Counted from the stretch's first letter, positions 1 through 6,209 are shown. The stretch is DNA of 6,298 nucleotides from UBA3071 sp965369635 (GCA_965369635.1 CBDURC010000180.1:1-6298), one strand, 5' to 3'. The notes: generated by a model not told the origin, from the letters alone. Program-made: numbers and translations.

Positions 1-786
1 CGCATCGGTAGGCTGACGGCAGGAGGCGGCCTGGGCGCGGGGATCGCGCTGGGCCTGCTGCGGGCCATCATCGCCATCCCCACGTCGCTGCCGCCGGGTG
101 CCATCTTCGGCATCTTCCTGTTCTATGGCGGCATCCTGGGCGCGGCGCTGTCGCTGGGCGTGCTGCTGTCCGGCTATCTGCAGCCGGGAAAGATGGAAGA
201 GCGAGCAGGGACGGCTGAGCAGGCGGACGGGGAGCGCCCGCGCTGGAGCTGGAGCACCCTGTGGCTGTGCGTGCCCCGCTTGGGGTGGGGCGTGCTGCTG
301 GGCACGCTGTTCTTCGGCCTGGCGCATTTCTTCGTGGCCTTCATCAACGGCATGAAGCTGCTGAAGGCCAGCTACATCCTGCCCATGGGCCTGCTGGCCG
401 CTGTGGGACTGAGTGCGTCGCTGGTCGCGCAGCCGGAGGGCAAACAGCGCTGGTGGCTCTGGCCGCTGCGGCTGGCGGCGTCCGCGGCGATGGGGATCCT
501 GGCCCTGCTGCCCTTCAATGCGGTGGGTGTGGAGTGGGACAGGGCGCTGGCCATTGGCTGGGCAGGCAGCTTCTACAAGGCGGACCTCGGCTGGCTCGTC
601 AAGGCTTTGTGGCCGCGACTGGTCGAGCGGTTCGACGTCTGGCAGAATATCCTGGCCATGGCGGACGCGGGCCTGATGGGCATGGTCCTGACCGTGGGCA
701 TCACCGTTGGGCTCAGCCTCGCGGCCAGAGGTATGCGCCGCCCCGCGGGCTCCCTGACGAATCGAATGGTTCGGAAGGGCGCCTAG
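1..786 (+). CDS. Polytopic membrane protein, C-terminal part (5' end outside window)
   Basis: The frame is open from the first base to a TAG stop, giving 261 residues without a start, so the true N-terminus lies upstream. I see about six hydrophobic segments, at roughly residues 8-27, 33-58, 94-116, 125-143, 152-172 and 218-241 of the visible part. A charged loop rich in Glu, Ala and Arg lies at about 62-80, and the C-terminal tail is basic. This is an integral cytoplasmic-membrane protein; I recognise no family and assign no function. The next gene begins 35 bp after the stop on the same strand, which suggests co-transcription with the two lipoprotein genes. Oddity: a copy of the GC-rich palindrome (273-291) lies in frame just before the third hydrophobic segment and encodes Pro-Arg-Leu-Gly-Trp-Gly. 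Confidence is high that this is coding and low for its role. Confidence 0.75.
   Translation, partial: RIGRLTAGGGLGAGIALGLLRAIIAIPTSLPPGAIFGIFLFYGGILGAALSLGVLLSGYLQPGKMEERAGTAEQADGERPRWSWSTLWLCVPRLGWGVLLGTLFFGLAHFFVAFINGMKLLKASYILPMGLLAAVGLSASLVAQPEGKQRWWLWPLRLAASAAMGILALLPFNAVGVEWDRALAIGWAGSFYKADLGWLVKALWPRLVERFDVWQNILAMADAGLMGMVLTVGITVGLSLAARGMRRPAGSLTNRMVRKGA
273..291 (+). repeat. GC-rich palindrome, copy A (REP-like)
   Basis: GCCCCGCTTGGGGTGGGGC differs by one base from the copies at 5541 and 5791. The consensus has 7-bp arms (GCCCCGC/GCGGGGC) around a 5-nt loop; here one arm position is changed, giving a G-T pair. It lies inside the membrane protein gene and keeps the frame open. Confidence 0.6.
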
Positions 787-821
787 GGAGGCGGGAGAGC
801 AGGCACCAAGAGAGGCTCGGA

Positions 822-2732
822 ATGGACAAGCGAAAGAGAACACCGCGCTGGTGTGTCGTCGCGATCGTCGCGCTCCTGCCGAGCGCCATGCTCGCTTCCG
901 GCTGCGGCACAGGGCCCGATTCGGCCATCGTGGAGACGCCCTCGGTGGTCCAGCGGCTGCTCCCGGTCGTGTGGGCAGGTTCCGAAAGCGCCGGCACTAT
1001 ACCCAAACTGGAGGATGATGCCGAGCAGCCCCTACCAGCCGGCAGCCTGGTACGCACCGGCGCAACGGGCGAAGCCATGTTGAAGATCGGTAGCTGCCAT
1101 CCGATCTATCTGTTCTTCGACAGCGCGATCATCAAGGCCGCCTGCCCCAACTCCGATTATGTGGGCGGCAACGTCACCTGCACCCTCAGCGGCACTAGCA
1201 TCCACAACAACTCTTGCAGCGGCCAGGTCCTCCTGCAGACGATGAGCGCCACCATTGTCCTGGAAGGTACCTGGGTGCAGGTGACCTATGTGGAGGAGCT
1301 GCAGCTCACGATCGTGGTCGTGGCTGAAGGGGAAGCCGAGGTGTGGCCGGTGACCCACTTGGAGGACAGAGTGCTGGGCCAGCCGGTCGAATTGCCCGCA
1401 CAGCATTTCCTGTTCACCGCCCCCGATGACCTATCGCGCGAGATCACCCAGCGTCCACCCCGCGTCTCGCATCCGTTGAGGGAGTTGCCACCGGTTGTAG
1501 ACCAGCTGTATCTGGGGACCTACATAGATAGCGTTCGCCGTCAAGCGGACCGGGACCAAGTGGAATTCCCCTGGCCGGCGCGCATCGACACGCCTACGCC
1601 CACGCTGACGGCCCTGCCGACGCCCGCACATACGCCGGCGCGAGCGTCCACACGCCCCCCCACGGACACGCCCCGCCCTAAGCGGGGCACGCCCTCACCG
1701 ACTCCGTCAGCCACACTGCTCCCTCAGGACACACCCACTGCCACGGCCACATCCACGGCCACACCTACACCTGAGACAGTGGAGCCGCTGACACAATACC
1801 GGCTGGCCTGGGTGTCCGATCGCACGGGCAGCCCTCAGATCTGGGTGATGAATGGTGGCAACGGCAGCGACAAGCAGCAACTCACATTCCAGGGAGAGAA
1901 TATCCAGCCGACCTGGGCGCCAGACGACCGGAAGATCGCCTTTGCCTCGAATCGTGACGGTTTCTGGGTCATCTATGTCATGGCCGCCGATGGCAGCGAT
2001 CAAAAGTGGGCCTATGGCAGCGACCAATACGGCCGGCCTGCCACGAGCCCATCCTACTCCTCCAAGGAACGGCTGGCCTACCTGGCGGATTCCGATGGTA
2101 GCTGGGAGATCTATGTTGACGGCGAGAGGCTGACCTACAATGACACCACCGAGCTGGGCCTGGCCTGGTCGCCGGACGGTGGACAGATCGTCTTCGAAGG
2201 CAGGCCAGACTCAGGGTACCGGGGGCTATATGTAGTGGATGTCAACAGCGGCGAGGAATGGCGACTGTCTTCTACGGACTACGAAAGCTGGAATGTCGCT
2301 TGGTCCCCTGATGGCGATGAGGTCGTCGCGGCGACGCTGGCAGAGGGATATGCTCGGGTGGCCCGCATTGACCTGGCATACAGTAACTTGGTGCCCATCG
2401 GCCCCGAGGGCCGTTGGAGTCAGCTGCCTGGCTGGTCGCCCAGCGGGCAGTGGATCTCCTACGTGATGGGTGAGGAGGGTGATTGGGGCTTGTACGTCGC
2501 CACCTTGGATGGCGTTGACCGGGCGCGCCGGTTCTTTCCCCTGGGACGCAGCGACTACGGTGAGCCTTACAGCTGGTCGCCCGACGGCAGCCGCATTGCG
2601 CTCGTCGCGGCCGGCGGTGATGGCGATTATGAGATCTTCACTCTGTCCATCGGCACAGACGAGCGGCGCCAGTTGACCGCCAACAAAGGCGAAGACACTG
2701 CTCCGGCCTGGAGCTGGGGACCGGTGCGCTGA
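822..2732 (+). CDS. Lipoprotein: four-Cys FecR-like domain, Pro/Thr linker, PD40 beta-propeller
   Basis: The protein has 636 residues. The ATG at 822 is chosen because AAGAGAGG lies 6 nt upstream and a lipoprotein signal follows: basic residues 2-9, a hydrophobic core, and Ala-Ser-Gly-Cys with Cys28 as the probable lipidated residue. An upstream extension of the same frame would overlap the membrane protein gene and is rejected. Residues about 45-180 look like a FecR-type beta domain (GSLVRTGATGEAML, then VVVAEGEAEVWP) with an insert holding Cys92, Cys108, Cys120 and Cys132. Residues 256-320 are a low-complexity Pro/Thr/Ala linker. Residues 327-636 carry PD40/TolB-like repeats, with WSPDG-type motifs at Trp365, 449, 494, 538 and 585, degenerate copies near Tyr412 and Trp630, and a spacing of about 45. 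It is probably anchored on the outer face of the membrane and binds a ligand or partner. Its N-terminal domain is paralogous to that of the next gene. The substrate is unknown. Confidence 0.88.
   Translation: MDKRKRTPRWCVVAIVALLPSAMLASGCGTGPDSAIVETPSVVQRLLPVVWAGSESAGTIPKLEDDAEQPLPAGSLVRTGATGEAMLKIGSCHPIYLFFDSAIIKAACPNSDYVGGNVTCTLSGTSIHNNSCSGQVLLQTMSATIVLEGTWVQVTYVEELQLTIVVVAEGEAEVWPVTHLEDRVLGQPVELPAQHFLFTAPDDLSREITQRPPRVSHPLRELPPVVDQLYLGTYIDSVRRQADRDQVEFPWPARIDTPTPTLTALPTPAHTPARASTRPPTDTPRPKRGTPSPTPSATLLPQDTPTATATSTATPTPETVEPLTQYRLAWVSDRTGSPQIWVMNGGNGSDKQQLTFQGENIQPTWAPDDRKIAFASNRDGFWVIYVMAADGSDQKWAYGSDQYGRPATSPSYSSKERLAYLADSDGSWEIYVDGERLTYNDTTELGLAWSPDGGQIVFEGRPDSGYRGLYVVDVNSGEEWRLSSTDYESWNVAWSPDGDEVVAATLAEGYARVARIDLAYSNLVPIGPEGRWSQLPGWSPSGQWISYVMGEEGDWGLYVATLDGVDRARRFFPLGRSDYGEPYSWSPDGSRIALVAAGGDGDYEIFTLSIGTDERRQLTANKGEDTAPAWSWGPVR
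1670..1688 (-). repeat. GC-rich palindrome, copy B (REP-like, reverse orientation)
   Basis: GCCCCGCCCTAAGCGGGGC is the reverse complement of the consensus palindrome with one loop change (A for G). Both 7-bp arms are intact. It falls in the Pro/Thr-rich linker of the PD40 lipoprotein, where it encodes Pro-Arg-Pro-Lys-Arg-Gly. That is a permissive place for an insertion. Confidence 0.6.
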
Positions 2733-2782
2733 GACAGGTTCCGCTGACGAGTACGAATGGGAATAGGAAACAGGGGGATAAC

Positions 2783-3973
2783 ATGCAGACGCAACAAGAC
2801 ACACGTTACAAAGTGGTCATCGCCATCGTGGGCGTGTTCTTCATCACTATTGTGGTTGTGCTGGGCTGCAACTGCGGCGGGCCGGATATCGCGGTCATCC
2901 AGCAAGACTCCCAGGTGCGACGCGAGCACGCCGAGGTGTGGGCAGGGTTGGCCGCCGGTGGCTCCCTGCCGAAGCTGACGGACGGGAGTTGGCAGGCTGT
3001 CAGCAGCGGCGACATGGTGACCACCGACAACAGCGGCGAGGCCTGGCTGGACATCGCCGGCTGCCACCGCATCTATCTCTTCTTCGACAGCAAGATCATC
3101 AAGTCCGCGTGTGCGGAGTCGGATTACGACGCAGGCAACGTCACCTGCGCGGTCTCCGGCACCAGCGTGCATAACAACGACTGCAGCAGCGAGGTCCACC
3201 TGCAGACCCGCAGCGCGAACATCGTCCTGGAGAGCACCTGGGTGTGGCTGACCTATCTGCCGGAGCTGGAGTTGACGCTGCTGGTCGTAGGCGAAGGGAG
3301 CGCCAAGGTGTGGCCCATCCGCGAGGTGGACGGATGGGTGCGCGACGAGCCGATCACGGTTAAGGCGCAGGAGTTCATGTTCACCGCCCCGGACAACAGG
3401 CTGGAGGAGATCGCCGGTCTGGAGCCGCGTCTGTCACATGGCGTGCGGAGGTTGCCGCGGCTGGTGCAAATCCTGAGGATGAGGCGCTGGCTGGAATATG
3501 TGCAAGAGCGGGCCAAACTGGACAAGGTGGAGTTCCTGGAGGCCACGACCGTGAGCGCGGCGCCGGTGATCGTGCGCGGGGCGGGAGGGGCTCTGGAGGA
3601 CTCACGGGTGAGCAAAGGGCTGCTCAGGGTCGTCGATTGGAAAGACGTCGTGTCGGTGGGTTTCCCTGACGAGGAGCCCTACGCTGAGATTGACCTGCCT
3701 GGCCTGGCCGCCAGCAGCCTAAGCAGCACGTTCGATCCGGATGCGGCACGGGCGCTGTGGGAGGAAGCGGGCTACCCGGACGGGTTTGAGGTGATGGTGC
3801 TCTATTCGATCGAGGACAAGGCGCTGGCCGAGTCAGCCGGCCGGATGTGGGGCTATCTGGCGGAGTACGGGTTGAAAGCCAACAGGCTGGAGGTGGCATC
3901 GGGCGAGGTCGACGCGATGGTGAAGGAGTTCACGGCCGGCGGTGTGTCGGTGCTCTGGCTAGAGCGGCAGTAG
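2783..3973 (+). CDS. Lipoprotein: four-Cys FecR-like domain fused to a solute-binding protein (SBP_bac_5) fragment
   Basis: The protein has 396 residues, and the ATG at 2783 follows a purine-rich AGGGGGA. Residues 9-28 are hydrophobic and end in Val-Leu-Gly-Cys, so Cys29 is a plausible though imperfect lipobox cysteine. Residues about 50-180 align without gaps to the core of the preceding lipoprotein: shared IYLFFDS, GNVTC, HNN and VWP motifs, and Cys94, Cys110, Cys122 and Cys134 with identical spacing. After a linker, residues about 270-396 resemble part of family-5 extracellular solute-binding proteins. DSRVSKGLLRVVDWKDVV matches the family's DxRVRxAL..AIDR region, and FDPDAARALWEEAGYPDGFE (317-336) matches its DPxKAxxLLxEAGYPDGF signature. 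Complete SBPs are about 500 residues, so only a sub-lobe is present and transport is unlikely. It lies 50 bp after the PD40 lipoprotein gene, probably in the same operon. It could be an envelope sensor or scaffold; that role is inferred. Confidence 0.87.
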   Translation: MQTQQDTRYKVVIAIVGVFFITIVVVLGCNCGGPDIAVIQQDSQVRREHAEVWAGLAAGGSLPKLTDGSWQAVSSGDMVTTDNSGEAWLDIAGCHRIYLFFDSKIIKSACAESDYDAGNVTCAVSGTSVHNNDCSSEVHLQTRSANIVLESTWVWLTYLPELELTLLVVGEGSAKVWPIREVDGWVRDEPITVKAQEFMFTAPDNRLEEIAGLEPRLSHGVRRLPRLVQILRMRRWLEYVQERAKLDKVEFLEATTVSAAPVIVRGAGGALEDSRVSKGLLRVVDWKDVVSVGFPDEEPYAEIDLPGLAASSLSSTFDPDAARALWEEAGYPDGFEVMVLYSIEDKALAESAGRMWGYLAEYGLKANRLEVASGEVDAMVKEFTAGGVSVLWLERQ

Positions 3974-3989
3974 GGAGCCCCTGGGTCTT

Positions 3990-4016
3990 CTTGGCGTTCT
4001 TTGCGCCTTTGCGGTG
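3990..4016. repeat. CTTTGCG-type short intergenic repeat
   Basis: Three imperfect 8-10 bp units lie in tandem: CTTGGCGTT (3990-3998), CTTTGCGC (3999-4006) and CTTTGCGGTG (4007-4016), in the gap after the second lipoprotein gene. From memory, similar CTTTGCG/CTTGGCG strings recur between genes in several environmental phyla, including Chloroflexota. I see no promoter or terminator in it. Its function is unknown. Confidence 0.45.
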
Positions 4017-4029
4017 GCACGGTGAAGCC

Positions 4030-4039
4030 ACTGACCACT
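4030..4039 (+). repeat. Left target-site duplication of the MITE-like element
   Basis: ACTGACCACT is identical to 4131-4140 and directly abuts the left terminal inverted repeat. Identity stops exactly at both ends of the 10-mer, as expected of a target-site duplication. Confidence 0.7.
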
Positions 4040-4130
4040 CAGTGTCATCAAGTTAAGCGCAGTTTAGCCCAAGCGGCAAAAATGTGGGCGTCTTGTGGGC
4101 CCTATGCTACACCTTGACTTAATGACATTG
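4040..4130. mobile_element. 91-bp MITE-like element with 18-bp terminal inverted repeats
   Basis: The left end CAGTGTCATCAAGTTAAG (4040-4057) and the reverse complement of the right end, CAATGTCATTAAGTCAAG (4113-4130), match at 15 of 18 positions. All three differences are transitions. Exact 10-bp copies of ACTGACCACT flank both ends. The 55-bp interior has no coding capacity, so movement would need a transposase supplied elsewhere. The ends resemble IS4-family termini of the IS231 group (recalled as CATGCCCATCAACTTAAG, about 13 of 18), and target duplications of about 10-12 bp also fit that group. That family assignment comes from memory, without a search. The element sits 13 bp upstream of the patatin gene's Shine-Dalgarno, so it separates that gene from any earlier upstream signals. 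As RNA, the ends could pair into one long hairpin. Confidence 0.7.
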
Positions 4131-4140
4131 ACTGACCACT
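4131..4140 (+). repeat. Right target-site duplication of the MITE-like element
   Basis: ACTGACCACT is the exact second copy of 4030-4039. It directly abuts the right terminal inverted repeat and ends just before the GATGAGGAGG leader of the patatin gene. Confidence 0.7.
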
Positions 4141-4143
4141 GAT

Positions 4144-4150
4144 GAGGAGG
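4144..4150 (+). promoter_or_regulatory. Ribosome binding site of the patatin gene
   Basis: GAGGAGG lies 7 nt before the ATG at 4158. It is the strongest Shine-Dalgarno in the window and fixes that start. It also contrasts with the weaker sites before the two lipoprotein genes. Confidence 0.75.
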
Positions 4151-4157
4151 ACAGCTC

Positions 4158-5384
4158 ATGAAGTACGATCTGGTGTTCGAAGGCGGCGGTGCCAAGGGGA
4201 TGGTGTTCGTTGGCGCCCTGGAGGTGTTCGAAGAGGAGGGCTGCCAGTTCGACAGGCTGTTGGGCACGTCGGCCGGCGCGATCACGGCCACGTTCCTGGC
4301 CGCAGGCTACAACAGCCAGGAGATGCGGGAGCGGCTGAGCGAGAAGGAGAACGGCAGGCCGGTCTTCGCCGGCTTCTTGGGCGAGCCGCCGCCCTTCAGC
4401 GAAGAGGAGATAAAGGACAGTGCCGTGGGCGCCCTGCTGCAACGCATCGACCTGCCCTTGGTGCCGGAATTCCTGGAGGAGATGCTGGACGAGCGCATCC
4501 TGGAGGCGCTGTCCACCAACCCACGCCTCCGCCACATCTTCTCCTTCATCGAGCGGGGCGGCTGGTACGGCGCCGAGAAGTTCCTGGTTTGGCTGCGCCA
4601 GAAACTGGACGAGAAACACGCGCAGTTGGTCGACGAGGGGGCCATCGCAGCTGGCGATCGCCCCTTCAGTGAGATGAACTTGGAGGATTATCACGAGGCT
4701 ACGAGGCGGGAGCTTACCCTGATCGGCGCCGACACCACCGCCGAGCGCATGCTGGTGCTGAACCACCACACGGCGCCCCAGTGTCCCGTGGTCTGGGCCA
4801 CGCGTATGTCCATGAGCGTGCCGCTGTTGTGGGAAGAGGTGATATGGCAGCCTGAATGGGGGTCCTACCGGGGCCGGAACATCAGTGGCCACGCGGTGGT
4901 GGATGGCGGGCTGCTCTCTAACTTCCCCATCGAGCTGTTCGTGTCGGACGAAAAGCCGGTCACCGACGTGATGGGGCCGAACACCTCCGACAGGGTGCTG
5001 GGCATGCTCATCGACGAATCGCTGCCCGTGGACGACGCCCCGCCGGCGGGGGCGCTGGCCACGGCCTTCGAGTTCGGGGAACTGCGGACCGTGCAACGGC
5101 TGCACCACCTGATCAACACGGCCACGATGGCCCACGACAAGGCTGTCATCGAGGCCTTCCAGGAGATGGTGGTGCGCCTGCCGGCCCGGGGATACGGCAC
5201 GACGGAATTCGACATGAGCGAAGAGCGACAGAAGGCGTTGCTGGCCGCGGGACGGCGGGAGATGCGCCGCTACTTCGACCAGCACCCGCCGCAGACGCGC
5301 TCTGTGGTGCCCTTCGACGTGCCCGGAGACCCTGCCGTGACCGAGGTCGCCAACGAGCGGGCGCGGAGGATCCTGGAGTGGTAG
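4158..5384 (+). CDS. Patatin-like phospholipase family protein
   Basis: The protein has 408 residues, and the start is set by a GAGGAGG site 7 nt upstream. It is a predicted serine acyl hydrolase using a Ser-Asp dyad to release fatty acids from lipids. Visible motifs are the oxyanion loop Gly-Gly-Gly-Ala-Lys-Gly (residues 9-14), the nucleophile elbow Gly-Thr-Ser-Ala-Gly with Ser38, a conserved-type ATRMSMSVP stretch (214-222), and Asp-Gly-Gly with catalytic Asp249. All catalytic elements are present, so it is probably active. The 211 residues between Ser38 and Asp249 exceed those of plant patatin (Ser77/Asp215) and include a charged helical insert at about 55-200. There is no signal peptide or membrane segment; the oxyanion loop begins at residue 9, so it is probably cytoplasmic. 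No second gene in the window suggests a physiological role: it could serve lipid turnover or act as an effector. The lipoprotein genes upstream are separated from it by a mobile element. Confidence 0.92.
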   Translation: MKYDLVFEGGGAKGMVFVGALEVFEEEGCQFDRLLGTSAGAITATFLAAGYNSQEMRERLSEKENGRPVFAGFLGEPPPFSEEEIKDSAVGALLQRIDLPLVPEFLEEMLDERILEALSTNPRLRHIFSFIERGGWYGAEKFLVWLRQKLDEKHAQLVDEGAIAAGDRPFSEMNLEDYHEATRRELTLIGADTTAERMLVLNHHTAPQCPVVWATRMSMSVPLLWEEVIWQPEWGSYRGRNISGHAVVDGGLLSNFPIELFVSDEKPVTDVMGPNTSDRVLGMLIDESLPVDDAPPAGALATAFEFGELRTVQRLHHLINTATMAHDKAVIEAFQEMVVRLPARGYGTTEFDMSEERQKALLAAGRREMRRYFDQHPPQTRSVVPFDVPGDPAVTEVANERARRILEW

Positions 5385-5390
5385 GGTAGT

Positions 5391-5410
5391 CGACGGCATC
5401 GTCCCCGTCG
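5391..5410 (+). terminator. Weak hairpin after the patatin gene
   Basis: CGACGG (5391-5396) and CCGTCG (5405-5410) can pair across an 8-nt loop starting 6 bp after the patatin stop. No T-run follows, so an intrinsic terminator is only a possibility. Confidence 0.2.
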
Positions 5411-5540
5411 GCGAGCCGGCAGCAATCCTCTTCGGAGGTGTGCCGCTGGGCGGGTGTATCATGAGACGTAGTGTGCGCCGCGTGGCAGGACGATGGTATT
5501 GGCGACCTCAGCATAGGGATCCGCCATCATCGTCCTGCTG

Positions 5541-5559
5541 GCCCCGCTTGGGGCGGGGC
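5541..5559 (+). repeat. GC-rich palindrome, copy C (consensus)
   Basis: GCCCCGCTTGGGGCGGGGC has perfect 7-bp arms and a TTGGG loop. In the local frame it encodes Ala-Pro-Leu-Gly-Ala-Gly. Matching flanks (GCTG before, TG after) are shared with the reverse complement of the copy at 6191. Confidence 0.7.
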
Positions 5560-5790
5560 TGGTCTCCCCGTACCTGGGCGCCAGTGGCGGTCGCGCGCTC
5601 TCGGCCACGCCGCAATCCACTTTCTCTGCTCGCCGGGATTCTGCCGACCCATCGCAGGCCTTTGACTACCTCCTCCGAACAGCGCCCCGGCTCGTTCACA
5701 CCAACGAGGATCAGTCCATCCAACCACGCGTTGCCGTGGACACGCTCGACCGCGTGCACGTGATCTGGATGGACGGCACGTGGGGCACGG

Positions 5791-5809
5791 GCCCCGCTTG
5801 GGGCGGGGC
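5791..5809 (+). repeat. GC-rich palindrome, copy D (consensus)
   Basis: This is identical over 19 bp to the copy at 5541, but its codon phase is shifted, so the local frame reads Pro-Ala-Trp-Gly-Gly-Ala. The phase change shows that the conservation is at the DNA level. Confidence 0.7.
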
Positions 5810-6068
5810 GGGCATCCCGTGGCTGCCCTGGACCATCACCTATGCCCGCCGCGCAACACGCGGTAACCTGCCGCAGCAGGGTCCCTGGGACGGCAATGGG
5901 GCGCCCCTTGGCGGCACTGGCGTCCCCCACTGTCGGACTACTCATCAGAGGAGCGTCCCTGCTTCGGCTGCGCTTCGATGGTGTAACGTGTGAAAACCAC
6001 ATCCACGTTTTGCTCATAGCCTCCGCTGTGCGCCTGACAGGAACTAGTGATGCGGGTTCCGCCGACAG

Positions 6069-6094
6069 GGAAGGCAATGGCGGAAGGCAATGGC
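6069..6094. repeat. Perfect 13-bp tandem duplication
   Basis: GGAAGGCAATGGC occurs twice back to back (6069-6081 and 6082-6094). The unit length is not a multiple of three, which fits non-coding or decayed sequence. Confidence 0.8.
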
Positions 6095-6190
6095 TTGCAG
6101 GGCATCTACCCACAGAGCCGCGAGCGCCATCAGCACAATTGCCTGCATGGCAACCAGCAGCACAAAGAGCACGAATGCGACTGACAGTCA

Positions 6191-6209
6191 GCCCCGCCCC
6201 AAGCGGGGC
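6191..6209 (-). repeat. GC-rich palindrome, copy E (consensus, reverse orientation)
   Basis: GCCCCGCCCCAAGCGGGGC is the exact reverse complement of copies C and D. It follows directly on a small palindrome, CTGACAGTCAG (6181-6191, sharing one base). Including flanks, 25 bp are shared with copy C in inverted orientation. Confidence 0.7.

Larger units (their letters stand above)
5461..5993 (+). pseudogene. Degenerate exported protein with a propeller-type (sialidase/BNR-like) repeat
   Basis: One frame is open from 5517 to a TGA at 5991 and reads like the start of a secreted protein. It has a hydrophobic stretch (SAIIVLLAPLGAGLVSP), a small-residue region, then PRVAVDTLDRVHVIWMDGT and later TITYARRATRG. 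These resemble the 'P-x-hydrophobic-A-V-D-x-x-G-x-V-H-V-V-W' and 'YAR' pieces of exported BNR/sialidase-like propeller repeats. There is no good start in frame: an ATG at 5493 runs into TAG at 5514, and the basic MRRSVRR beginning at 5461 is in another frame. After one repeat the similarity fades and the frame stops. I read it as a broken or truncated gene. It contains two copies of the GC-rich palindrome (5541 and 5791), which may have helped disrupt it. A short functional protein with an unusual start cannot be excluded. Confidence 0.4.

Noticed and set aside
261..821. Upstream extension of the PD40 lipoprotein frame
   Set aside because: It overlaps the membrane protein gene in another frame, and the ATG at 822 has both a ribosome binding site and a lipoprotein signal peptide.
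2226..3199. Minus-strand open frames of about 190 codons across the two lipoprotein genes
   Set aside because: They mirror the coding strand of genes with clear domains and show no motif or start signal of their own.
4114..4142. Outward promoter at the right end of the MITE (TTGACT as -35)
   Set aside because: No acceptable -10 hexamer lies 16-18 bp downstream (CACTGA at the best position).
5037..5053. GC-rich palindrome-like GCCCCGCCGGCGGGGGC in the patatin gene
   Set aside because: It lacks the TTGGG loop and does not match the 19-bp family; ordinary GC-rich coding sequence explains it.
4158..5384. Patatin as an anti-phage (CBASS CapV-type) effector
   Set aside because: No nucleotide cyclase or other defence gene is visible on either side within the window, so there is no context to support it.
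4119..5462. Long minus-strand open frame (447 codons) opposite the patatin gene
   Set aside because: It is the antisense shadow of a GC-rich gene with complete patatin motifs; its translation is His/Arg/Pro-rich low-quality sequence without a recognisable domain.
5508..6113. Minus-strand open frame of 201 codons in the downstream region
   Set aside because: Arg/Pro/Ala-rich translation without domains or ribosome binding site, and the + strand reading gives recognisable exported-protein pieces.
6044..6172. Small hydrophobic minus-strand reading (about 42 residues from a GTG)
   Set aside because: A single hydrophobic stretch in GC-rich DNA is weak evidence; no ribosome binding site was seen and the frame crosses the 13-bp duplication.
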